Below are positions 18,090 through 27,318 of a stretch of DNA of 64,000 nt, piece by piece; positions within the stretch are counted from its first letter, which is position 1; each line of letters starts with the position of its first letter. The notes beneath the pieces are model-generated. The model had not been told where the DNA came from and ran no database searches. It was given only the letters and a program-made list of their open reading frames with translations. Position numbers and translations under genes: made by a program. The DNA comes from Ahniella sp. (lineage in GTDB: Bacteria; Pseudomonadota; Gammaproteobacteria; Xanthomonadales; Ahniellaceae): assembly GCA_016712105.1 (NCBI GenBank), contig JADJRU010000007.1, forward strand, positions 1 through 64,000, in the 5' to 3' direction.

Positions 18090-20244
18090 TCACGCCTTGC
18101 CTCGTTGCCACGTGAAGAACTTCCTCGCCATGCGCAGTAGCGCCCGGGGGTGCGTGGTTTCCGCATGCGCCGGCCACGTACTTGTTCGCTTCCGCCATCG
18201 TCGGATAAATGTGGATCGTGCCGAGCAGCTTGTTGAGACCAATGCCATGTTTCATGGCCAACACGAATTCAGCCAGCAGGTCACCCGCATGCTGCCCGAC
18301 GATCGTCGCGCCGAGAATCCGGTCCTTTCCGGGCACCGTGAGCACCTTGACGAAACCATGCGCCTCCGAGTCGGCGATCGCTCGATCCAGATCATCAATG
18401 CCATAACGCGTCACCTCATGGGCAATCCCGCGTTGGGTCGCTTCGTCTTCCGACAACCCGACACGCGCCACTTCCGGGTCCGTGAACGTTGCCCAGGGAA
18501 TCACGCGATAGTCGACCTTGAAGCTCCAGAACGGTGCCAGCAAGGCGTTCACCGCGGCATACCAGGCCTGGTGTGAGGCCACATGAGTAAACTGGAATGG
18601 CCCCGTTGCGTCGCCGCAGACATGGATGTTCGGGAAGTTCGTGCGCATCAGGGCATCCGCTTCGATGGTTCCGCGATCTGTGATCCGCACACCCAGTTCC
18701 TCCAGGCCAAAACCTTCGGTATTTGCGCGACGGCCCAGTGCCAGCAGAATCCGGTCGAACGGGAAGCTGACTTCTCGATCCTCGTGCTCGCAGACCAGCA
18801 GATTCTGGCCATCAAGTCGCTCGATTCGCAGCGCCTTGTGGGCGACTGCCACCTGGATGCCTTCAGCCTCGAAACGCGTCGCAACTTCTGCGGCGGCATC
18901 CGCATCTTCCCGCGGCAACAGTCGGGCTGCCATTTCGACCTGAACGACCTTCGATCCGAATCGCGCAAACGCCTGCGACAGTTCACATCCGATCGGTCCG
19001 CCACCCAGAACCACAATGCGTTCTGGCAATTCGCTTAATGCCCACAGGGTGTCGGATGTCAGGTACGGGACTTGTTCGAGTCCGGGAAGGTCCGGCACCA
19101 GCGGGCGGGCACCACTGGCAATAATCAGGCTGCGTGCGGAGATTCGACGCCCGTCGACCTCAACTTCCCATGGCGACACCAGCTTCGCTTCACCGAGGAT
19201 GACTTCAACGCCCAGGCCACGATATCGCTCGACCGAATCATGCGGGGCCACTTGGGTCACCACCGATTGGACACGCGCCATGACCGTCGCAAAATCAAAA
19301 TCGAGTTCGGTGTCGACCACGCCATAACGGCTTCCGTGTCGCGCCTCGGCAATCAGCCGGGCGGAGCGAATGAGTGCCTTGGACGGGACACAACCAGTGT
19401 TCAGGCAATCCCCGCCCATACGATGACGCTCGACCAGCGCGACGCGGGCATGGACGGCTGATCCGATATAGGCGCTGACCAGGCCCGCGGATCCGGCGCC
19501 AATGACCAGCAGGTTGTAATCGAAGCCGGCGGGCTTTTGATGACCACGATAGATCCGACGTGTCGCCAACCATCCACTGACAACACGCATCAGCCAGGGT
19601 AATAACCCCAGTGCAGCAAACGCCGCGATCAGGCCGGGCGACAGGATGTCTCCGGGTGATTCGATGCGCGCCAGTTGGGTTCCGGCAAACACGTAGGCAA
19701 TCGTTCCGGGCAACATGCCGACCTGACTGATCCAATAGAACGTTCTCGCCCGCATGGTGGTCAGGCCGGCCATCAGGTTCACCAGAAAGAACGGCACGGC
19801 CGGAACCAGACGCAACGTGAACAGATAAAGCGCGCCATCACGCTTGATGCCTGCGTTGAACCCGGCCAGACGATCCCCGTATCGGGCCTGCAAGGCTTCT
19901 CGAAACAGGAATCGCGACGTCAGGAATGCCAGCGTCGCCCCCACGCTGCTCCCGAACGACACCAGCACGGTGCCTTCGATCCAGCCGAACCGCGCGCCGC
20001 CGGCCAAGGTCAGGATCACCGCCCCGGGCAGGGATGTCCCGGTGACGACGATGTAGACCACCAGAAACGCGGTCGCCGCCATGAGCGGATGTGCGTCGGT
20101 CCAATCGCGCAACTGGGCCTGGCTTACCTTGAGTGACGCGAGGCTAAGCTGCCCCAACCAACCACTTCGCCAGGCGACGACGACCAGCGCCAGCAACAAG
20201 AGGGCGATCGTCCATTTCAGGGCGGCTGATTGGTGCTTCGTCAT
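18090..20244 (-). pseudogene. VTT-domain / mercuric-reductase-like FAD oxidoreductase fusion (C-terminal frameshift)
   Basis: Residues 1-235 form a VTT/TVP38-type membrane domain (several helices, GTSLPGAVILTLAGG, FTLRLVPAVPFFLVNL). The remainder is a pyridine nucleotide-disulfide oxidoreductase: VIGAGSAGLVSAYIG (FAD site), the redox-active pair in GGDCLNTGCVPSKAL, VVLGGGPIGCELSQAF (NAD site), VCGDATG, and a C-terminal dimerisation domain with HIYPTMAEA. Such fusions are annotated as mercuric-reductase-like; specificity for mercury is not shown here. The family end (LLRMARKFFTWQRG) reads in another frame from about 18148 (CCCCC) to a TGA at 18092-18090. The single frame instead runs on to 17920 with unrelated sequence. 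It heads the leftward ArsS operon. Confidence 0.8.
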
Positions 20245-20560
20245 GACTTGGCTGCCTGGTTTGTCGTTGCGTTCAAGTACTGCAAAAAATGCTCGTGCTC
20301 GAACCCGACGCGTCGTTTGGAAGGAACGTCACACGACTTGTCCGGGGAAGAGTCCCACGGATCCGCATCACTCCCAATGCGTCCATACGTCAGTTTAGTG
20401 ATCACTTTTGATGCGCGTCAGCCCGCTGGCGAACAGACGACTCATCTGGAGGACCGCCAGAGGCGGAATTGGCTTTCACGCGTCGATCCGTTCGAGCAGC
20501 GGCATGGACCGTGCGGCAGGCATGCGTTGCAGGCTCGGCGGAGAAGCGTATCCTTGCGCC

Positions 20561-22119
20561 ATGAACCTGCGCCCGATTGTCCATGTTGTCGCCGCCGCAC
20601 TGGTAACAGCCATGCCAATGGGCGCTTTGGCCCAGAGCTTTTGCACACAAGTCCTGGCGCAACCGACACCCAATCCCATCGTGCTCGGCAATGGCAACCC
20701 GGCCAGCGTGACTACCGCGATGATCCAGGCCGCGCTGAACCAGGCGGCCCAATCACGTTTAATATCGGCGCCGCCCCGACAACCATCGTGGTGGATCAGA
20801 CGCTCGTCGTCAGCCGTGAAGTGGTGCTGGATGGGGGCAGCGTGGTGCGCCTTTCCGGTGGTGACGCACGACGGATCCTGCGTGTGCAGAACACGAACCC
20901 GGCGATGAACGCGCCGGTGTTTCCGGTCACGCTGCAGAACATCGAACTGATCGATGCCAGCGTCACCGATGGCCGAGGTGCGGCAATCTTCGCGGACTTC
21001 AACAGCACGTTTCCACACAAGATCGACTTGCGCTTGGTCAACTGCCGAATTGCCGGCAGTGACGCGCCCCTCGACGGCACCAGCCAGGATGACGGCGGCG
21101 GCGCACTGTACGCACTGTTGCTGAATCGCATCGACATCGGCAACTGCGTCTTCGACAACAACACCGGCAGCAATGGTGGTGCCGTGTATTCCCTTGGCAC
21201 TCGTTCCCTGAACATCGTCGACAGCCGATTCCAGAACAACCGCGCCATTGGTACGGGCGGCAACCCTGGAAACGGCGGTAATGCCGGCGCACTCGGTGTG
21301 GACGGGGCCGAACGTACGGTGGATGTGTGCCGAACGGAGTTCCAGGCCAACGAAAGCAACGCATTCGGTGCCGGGTTCTTTTCAGTGATGAACGACACCC
21401 AGAGTCGCAGCCGCTTCGAGGATGTGCTGTTCCGCGCGAATCGCCAATTGTCGGCGAGCCAGCATACCGGTGGCGCTTACGTTCAGAACGGCCCGTTTGC
21501 TTTTGAGCGCGTGGCGTTCATCGACAACGAGGCCAACGGTTTCGGCGGATTGTTCATTGCCGGCACCGCCAGTGGCGTGATGCGAAACAGTACGTTCAAC
21601 GGCAACATCGCGCGGACTGGCCTCGGTGCCGCCATGTCACTGACCACCAGCGCGCCGATCCACATCGTCAACAGCACCATCTCGAACAACGTATCGACGG
21701 CGGCGTTCGCGGGCGGCATCGCGATCGGCGCGCCGAACCAGTTGCGGTTGACGAACGTCGTGCTCGCGAACAATTCCGGCGGCAATATTTTCGTCAACTG
21801 GAACATCAACAATCCGGCCCAGTTCGATGGCGGCGGCAATCTGCAATGGCCGATGTCGCGACCTGGAGGCGGTGGCGCCGAAACACCGGCGACCGCCACC
21901 ACACAGTTTGGCGACCCGCTACTGGAACCGCTCGCCTCGAACGGTGGTGCCACGCCCACTCGCGGCTTGCCGGCAAACAGCCCGGCACGCAACAGCGGAG
22001 TCAGCGGTGCCGATGTGCCGGCCGTTGATCAACGCGTGTTCCCTCGTGATGCCCAGGTGGATCGTGGTGCGTTCGAGTTTGGCGCGGAAGGATTGTTGTT
22101 CCGGGATGGTTTCGAATAG
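20561..22119 (+). pseudogene. Exported parallel beta-helix protein, one frameshift, ends in FRDGFE
   Basis: Starts at ATG 20561 (GGAGAAG upstream) with a signal peptide (VHVVAAALVTAMPMGALAQ). The frame changes near 20743 (CAGGCGG; one base short) into GGPITFNIGAAPTT and continues intact to 22119. The body is a repetitive right-handed beta-helix with short Asn/Gly-rich turns (NIELIDASV, CVFDNNTGSNGGAVYS, FQNNRAIGTGG), like polymorphic outer-membrane or CSLREA-type surface proteins. It ends LLFRDGFE, the shared C-terminal tag seen in four other window proteins. A single base lost in a G run may be a sequencing artefact. Convergent with the DUF885 gene (stops at 22119 and 22120). Confidence 0.85.
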
Positions 22120-23898
22120 TCAGCGTTTGCCGGACTGATCCCGGATCCAGGCTTCGATCTCGTTGCGCAGGACCGGCAAAGGCACCGATCCGAGGCCAAG
22201 AATCCGATCGTGGAATCCGCGCAAGTCGAACTTGTCGCCGAGTGCACGCTCGGCTTCACCGCGCAGCTTGCGAATCTCGATCTCGCCGAGTTTGTAACTG
22301 AGTGCCTGACCCGGCCAACTGATGTAACGATCGACCTCGGTGTTCACTTCGTGCAAGCTGAGTGCCGTGTGCTCACCGAGGTAGGTGCGCGCCTGCTCGC
22401 GAGTCCAACCCTTGGCGTGGACACCCGTGTCCACAACGAGACGGCATGCGCGCCACATTTCATAGGTCAGGCGGCCAAAGTGCTCGTAGGGCGTCTCGTA
22501 AATGCCCATCTCCTTGCCCAGGTATTCCGTGTACAGCGCCCAGCCCTCGCCGTAGGCCGAGATGTAGCTGTAGCGTCGGAATGGCGGGAGTGAATCCGCC
22601 TCCGAAGCAATCGCGCCTTGCAGGTGGTGCCCCGGCACAGCTTCATGCAGGGTCAAGGCTGGCAACGCATACAAGGGCCGCGCCTCAAGCTTGAAGGTAT
22701 TCACCCAATAGGTTCCGGATTGCTGTGCGTCCATCGAACCGGGCACATAACGGCCGGCGGTATAGAACGGCGCGATGCTGGCCGGGACAGGCTCGACCCC
22801 ATAGGGCTGACGCGGCAGATGTCCGAAATAACGCGGCAGCAGACCATCAACCCGTTTGGCGATGTAGGACGCCCGCTCCAGCAAGGCCCTGGGCGACGAG
22901 GCGTAGAACTGCGGGTCGGTGCGCAGGAACGCAATGAATGCCGCAAGATCACCATCGAATCCGGCATCCTGTTTCACGACCTCCATCTCGGCAAGGATCC
23001 GCGCGACCTCCGCGAGGCCGATATCGTGAATGGCTTCCGGAGCCAGGTCGAGAGTGGTGTAGATCTTGATCTGGTGCTGATAGAACGATTCACCGTCGGG
23101 CAGCGCATAGGCTCCCAGCGTTTTCCGTGCGGCGGGAATGTAGGTGTCTGCGAGATAGCTGTGCAGGCTTTGGTAGGCAGGTTGCACTTGTTTCGAGATC
23201 ACCTCCCGCGCCAGGCCACTCAGGCGTTCGCGTTCGCTGTCCGGCCACGTCGACGGCAAAGCTCGGAATGGCTGGAAGTAAGGTGTGGCGTCTGCGGCTT
23301 GCTCTGCGAGGTCCTTGATCGGTTGTTCGCGGCCGTCCAGCACGATCTGCTGAACGGTCATGCCGGTGCGCAGGCCCTCGTCGAGCAGGACCCGATGTTG
23401 TTCGAAGAATCGCGGCAGGTCGGCCAATCGAGCGAGGTAGGCTTCTGCTTCGGCCACGGTTCGGAGGCGCTGAGCGCTCATCCCCTGTGCCAAGTCACCC
23501 CAGAAACTGGAGTCGCTGTTCATCGGCAGCAGCCAGACGCGCGACTCGATGCCGGCGATCAACTCCTCGAGTTGTGCCCGATACACTGCGGCATCCACAC
23601 GATGCTTCGGACTGAGCGCACGCGCATCGATTTTCTCAAGCTGACGATGGACGTCCTGCCAGTATTTGAGCCGGCGCGACTGCGACCGTGAATCGACTTC
23701 CCCCAGAGTCCTGACTTCCGCCGGGTCGGCGACGCTGGCCGCGAGCAGGGGAAACTCAGCCTGTCGCCAGATCCATTCCCGTTCGTACAACTCGACGAAT
23801 CGGCGATCGGCCCGGCTGCCGGCCGCAGCCTGAAGCGAACCCGGCATCAACGCCAGCAAGAGAATCATCATGATCCAGGGTCGGGCAATTCGATTCAT
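22120..23898 (-). CDS. DUF885-family exported metalloprotease-like protein
   Basis: A 592-residue DUF885 protein. It has a signal sequence (ILLLALMPGSLQAAA) and, in the C-terminal half, the family's zinc-site motif HEAVPGHHLQ plus downstream AYGEGWALYTEYLG, which supplies the glutamate ligand. DUF885 proteins are predicted gluzincin-type peptidases; substrate unknown. Residues near YWVNTFKLEARPLYALPALTL lead into the active site. The reading frame is intact and length is normal for the family. It is divergent from cardiolipin synthase; the start codons are close and may share regulatory sequence. Confidence 0.85.
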   Translation of the reverse strand: MNRIARPWIMMILLLALMPGSLQAAAGSRADRRFVELYEREWIWRQAEFPLLAASVADPAEVRTLGEVDSRSQSRRLKYWQDVHRQLEKIDARALSPKHRVDAAVYRAQLEELIAGIESRVWLLPMNSDSSFWGDLAQGMSAQRLRTVAEAEAYLARLADLPRFFEQHRVLLDEGLRTGMTVQQIVLDGREQPIKDLAEQAADATPYFQPFRALPSTWPDSERERLSGLAREVISKQVQPAYQSLHSYLADTYIPAARKTLGAYALPDGESFYQHQIKIYTTLDLAPEAIHDIGLAEVARILAEMEVVKQDAGFDGDLAAFIAFLRTDPQFYASSPRALLERASYIAKRVDGLLPRYFGHLPRQPYGVEPVPASIAPFYTAGRYVPGSMDAQQSGTYWVNTFKLEARPLYALPALTLHEAVPGHHLQGAIASEADSLPPFRRYSYISAYGEGWALYTEYLGKEMGIYETPYEHFGRLTYEMWRACRLVVDTGVHAKGWTREQARTYLGEHTALSLHEVNTEVDRYISWPGQALSYKLGEIEIRKLRGEAERALGDKFDLRGFHDRILGLGSVPLPVLRNEIEAWIRDQSGKR

Positions 23899-23928
23899 GG
23901 CAGTGGTCCGTTTCCATCGATTGTGGAG

Positions 23929-23955
23929 GGAACCCCTGAATCATTCAGAGGTTCC
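23929..23955. repeat. Palindrome GGAACCCCTGAAT / ATTCAGAGGTTCC
   Basis: Two 13-base arms with one mismatch surround a single C. It lies between the divergent starts of the DUF885 protein and cardiolipin synthase, so it could be an operator. A related palindrome at 50864-50906 shares the CTCTGAA/TTCAGAGGTTCC ends, which argues for a dispersed repeat instead. Confidence 0.55.
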
Positions 23956-24046
23956 TTTGGCAAACCGCGACGTTATTGCGGCGCTCGAACCGCTGCAACC
24001 ACCGAAGCTGCCAGAATGGTGTCGTGTACAGTCGTCGACGGACATC

Positions 24047-25429
24047 GTGAATCTTACTTTCTGGCCCTTTGCCTTGGACATCGCGCTCGCCCTGGCCCTG
24101 TTTTTTGGCTGGGTGTTCGCGCTTCAGGTCATTCGAGAGCGCCGCACGCCCGCAGCAACGCTGGCATGGGTGACGGTGCTGGTGCTGTTTCCGATCCTCG
24201 GGGTGCTCATCTATCTGCTGGTCGGCACGCGCAAGCGAGAGCTCAAACACGTCCGCCTGCGTGGTCTCACAGCGACCGGCACGGCCATGCTGCACTTCGA
24301 GCAGGCCCATGTCCTCGACCGCATGCTCCGCCGGCTGTCGATTCCGCCTGCATCAATCGGGAACGACATCGAGATTGCGTGGCGTCCGGAAGCGGCGATG
24401 GAAGGGTTGTTGAAGGTGATCGATGGCGCCCGTGACCGGCTGTGGTTGCTGATGTACATCTTCGAGGATGACGACAGCGGCTTCCGGGTCATGGAAGCAC
24501 TCCAGCGTGCCGCCGAACGCGGGGTGACCGTACGGGTGATGGTCGACGATCTGGGGTCCTACGGTCGCATCGACTCCAGCCGCCGGGCGCTTGAAGCGGC
24601 CGGCGGCCAGATCATCCGGTTCAAGCCGGTCTGGTATGCGCTGTGGAAACGAATGGTCAACCTGCGAAACCACCGGAAGATTCTCGTCGCTGACGGCGAG
24701 AGAGCCTGGACCGGTGGTCGCAACATCGGCGATCATTACCTGCGCACAGGGAAATCCGAGTGGCTGGATCTGTCTGCGGTGGTCACAGGTCCGGCCGCGT
24801 TGGCACTGGAAGAAATCTGCCGGAATGACTGGAGTTTCACGACTGGCGCGGAACTGCCCCTGTCACCTGTGGTGGTGCCGTCCGCAGAAGGCCCGGCCAC
24901 CTTGCAGGTCTTGCCCTCGGGTCCCGAGTATCGCGAGGATCTCTGGCACGCGGCGCTGGTGAAGGGATGTTTTGAGGCGCATACCCGCTTGTGGATTGCC
25001 ACACCGTACTTCGTGCCTGACGAAACGGTCATGAACGCGATTGTCACAGCCGCACGTTCCGGTATCGATGTTCGAATCCTAATTCCGCATCGTTCCGACA
25101 ACCTGGTTGTCGACATGGTCGGACGCAGCTACTTGCGCGAAGTCCAGCGCACTGGCGCCAAGGTGTTCCGTTACAAGCTCGGGATGATGCATGCCAAGGC
25201 AGTGCTCGTGGATGAACAACTGGCACTGCTCGGCTCGGCGAACGTCGATGCGCGGAGCTTTTTCCTGAACTATGAATCCACGCTGGTGGGCTACGACGAA
25301 GCCACGACCCGCCCGATATCGGCGTTCTTCGAGTATGGTTTTGCGCGCGCGAACAAGGGCGTGCGCCCGGTGTCACGGGTCACCGAGTCGCTGACGTCCA
25401 TCGCCCGACTGTTCTCGCCGATGTTGTGA
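24047..25429 (+). CDS. cls: Cardiolipin synthase (PLD family)
   Basis: A bacterial cardiolipin synthase of about 460 residues. It has two N-terminal membrane helices (FALDIALALALFFGWVFALQV and AATLAWVTVLVLFPILGVLIYLLVG) and two phospholipase-D HKD motifs, NHRKILVADGERAWTGG and MHAKAVLVDEQLALLGSANVD. It condenses phosphatidylglycerol (or PG with PE) to cardiolipin at the inner membrane. The frame is open upstream to 23870, but those codons overlap the divergent DUF885 gene and the palindrome, so I prefer GTG 24047 directly before the first helix. An ATG at 23897 is the alternative. The open frame is uninterrupted. Confidence 0.88.
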   Translation: MNLTFWPFALDIALALALFFGWVFALQVIRERRTPAATLAWVTVLVLFPILGVLIYLLVGTRKRELKHVRLRGLTATGTAMLHFEQAHVLDRMLRRLSIPPASIGNDIEIAWRPEAAMEGLLKVIDGARDRLWLLMYIFEDDDSGFRVMEALQRAAERGVTVRVMVDDLGSYGRIDSSRRALEAAGGQIIRFKPVWYALWKRMVNLRNHRKILVADGERAWTGGRNIGDHYLRTGKSEWLDLSAVVTGPAALALEEICRNDWSFTTGAELPLSPVVVPSAEGPATLQVLPSGPEYREDLWHAALVKGCFEAHTRLWIATPYFVPDETVMNAIVTAARSGIDVRILIPHRSDNLVVDMVGRSYLREVQRTGAKVFRYKLGMMHAKAVLVDEQLALLGSANVDARSFFLNYESTLVGYDEATTRPISAFFEYGFARANKGVRPVSRVTESLTSIARLFSPML

Positions 25430-25522
25430 AGGCGCCGCTTTCAGGCGATTTGGGGGCTGCCGGAGAATCCGCCGCATTTCTGCGTATGACCCGGTATCCC
25501 CTTAATCAACCGGAGACCGGAC

Positions 25523-27283
25523 ATGCCCAAGACGCTGAAACATTCCCTGCTGTATACGGCCCTGACTTTTGCCCTCGCCGGCTGCGGCGGTGGTCACGCT
25601 GATGGCGCATCCGGCAGTGGGCTGGTGGCGGCCAATGAGTCGGTGCAGAGCAAACTGTCCGAGCAGCAACTGATCGACGAAGTGGCCAGCACTTTGCAGG
25701 CCTGTTCGTATGATGGCAAACCGGTCACGGTCAGCGCGCAGATGATGACCGCGGGCGCCGCAGGCGCCGGCACCGATGTCGTCCGCGAGATCATGAAATA
25801 CACCGGGCTGCCGCAGAACTTCGAAGTGATCCCATCGGGCCAGGTGCCCAACGCCGCAGCCGTCATCCTGGTGGGGCCGGACAACCTGCCCAAGCGCGTC
25901 ATCGCCTACAACGAAAAGTTCATGGGCGAAGTCCGCAGTGCCACCGCAAACAACGACTGGGCACCGATCAGCATCATGGCCCACGAAATTGGCCATCACC
26001 TGAGCGGCCACACGATTCAGCCCGGTGGCAGCCAGCCACCGACCGAACTCGAGGCCGACAAGTTCTCGGGCTTCGTCCTGTACAAAATGGGTGCGGTGCT
26101 TGCCGACGCCACGAAGGCCATGAATACGCTGGTGCCGGAGCAGGATGGCCCGACACATCCGGGCCGCGGCAAGCGGGTCAATGCCATCCAGGAAGGCTGG
26201 CAACAAGCCTGCGCGCAGCAGTCCGAAGACTGCAGCGGTGACACGGCCGTTGCCGCAGCAACGCCTGCCGTTGTGGCTGATGCACCACGTCCACCTGCGG
26301 TCAGCCCCGCAACACCTGCCGGGGATCAGGACGACCTCGGGTTCCCGACGTTCCCGTCCTCGGGTGCTGATGGGGTTGACCCTGCAGCCAACACGGTTGC
26401 CGGGACCTACAAGCCGGATGTCCTGCCGGCGCCTGATGCGAGCGCCACGCCCAGCAAGTTCGGCAAGTTCGTGATCGACGAATTGGGAGTGCTGGATCCG
26501 GCCACGCGCAACGCGTTCGAGAAGCAGATGTACGACCTCGCCGCCGAGCATCAGGTGGAAATCGTCACGATCGTCGCCAAGAGCCTGCACGGCAAGAGCG
26601 CGGAGGAATATGCCTACGCGATGATGCGTCAACTGCGCGTCGGCAAACTGGATGTCGGCAACGGTGCGGTGCTGGTCGTGGCGCCGAACGAGAAACAGGC
26701 CGGCGTCGCCATGGGTCCGGGCATCATGCTGGAGTTGCGCGATTATGTGGAATTGGAGAAAGAACGCCTGATGGGTTTCATCGACATCGGCGTGCCTTAT
26801 TGCAAGGGTGCCTGTAATGCCGATCAGACGGAATTGGCATTGGGTGCCGCCGCGCATGTCGCTTCAAGCGTGAGTCACTGGGACTTCGGCATCCGTTATC
26901 AGGGCCTCGCCGACCTGATGGCGAAGTTCGAAGAGATCGAGACCTCCCGCATGAACGGTGCGTCGATCGAGCCCGAGCAGGATCCGACCTGGCGCCAGGT
27001 CACGCGGATCAGCGGCAAGCTGGTGTCACGTAATCCGGCAGCAGGTGATCAGGCCAAGTGGATCAACGATGCCCACGTCGAGAATGTCGGCCCGGCGATG
27101 CATGTGGTGTCCGACGACGGCCGCAACCTGCTCGTGTACGCCGATACACACACCGAACAGCTGATGACCGGCAAACTCGTCGAAGGCCAGAAGTACGTGT
27201 TCATCGCCCGCGAAGCATCCCTCAGCATGAACCCGGAAGACACTCTGTCGTTCGACTTGCTGAGCTTTGACCTAGCGCAGTAA
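25523..27283 (+). CDS. Lipoprotein fusing a HExxH metalloprotease domain to a TPM domain
   Basis: A 586-residue lipoprotein: the lipobox is in LAGCGGG, with lipidated Cys at about residue 21. The N-terminal half carries HEIGHHLSGH followed about 25 residues later by ELEADKFSG, the HExxH...E arrangement of M48-like peptidases. A Pro/Ala-rich linker leads to a TPM (TLP18.3/Psb32/MOLO-1) domain at about residues 310-410 (FVIDELGVLDPATRNAFE...IVTIVAKS...GKLDVGNGAVLVVAPNE). The tail is uncharacterised. TPM domains occur in photosystem repair and membrane proteins; fusion with a metalloprotease is unusual and suggests envelope protein quality control. Strong RBS (GGAGACC) before ATG 25523. Frame intact. 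Confidence 0.82.
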   Translation: MPKTLKHSLLYTALTFALAGCGGGHADGASGSGLVAANESVQSKLSEQQLIDEVASTLQACSYDGKPVTVSAQMMTAGAAGAGTDVVREIMKYTGLPQNFEVIPSGQVPNAAAVILVGPDNLPKRVIAYNEKFMGEVRSATANNDWAPISIMAHEIGHHLSGHTIQPGGSQPPTELEADKFSGFVLYKMGAVLADATKAMNTLVPEQDGPTHPGRGKRVNAIQEGWQQACAQQSEDCSGDTAVAAATPAVVADAPRPPAVSPATPAGDQDDLGFPTFPSSGADGVDPAANTVAGTYKPDVLPAPDASATPSKFGKFVIDELGVLDPATRNAFEKQMYDLAAEHQVEIVTIVAKSLHGKSAEEYAYAMMRQLRVGKLDVGNGAVLVVAPNEKQAGVAMGPGIMLELRDYVELEKERLMGFIDIGVPYCKGACNADQTELALGAAAHVASSVSHWDFGIRYQGLADLMAKFEEIETSRMNGASIEPEQDPTWRQVTRISGKLVSRNPAAGDQAKWINDAHVENVGPAMHVVSDDGRNLLVYADTHTEQLMTGKLVEGQKYVFIAREASLSMNPEDTLSFDLLSFDLAQ

Positions 27284-27291
27284 GGCGGCAC

Positions 27292-27311
27292 GGCGTTGCC
27301 TGGGCAACGCC
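27292..27311. terminator. Hairpin between convergent genes
   Basis: GGCGTTGCC and GGCAACGCC pair perfectly around TG, between the stops of the lipoprotein (27283) and the beta-helix gene (27319). No U-run; likely a bidirectional terminator or stability hairpin. Confidence 0.5.
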
Positions 27312-27318
27312 GCTGCCA

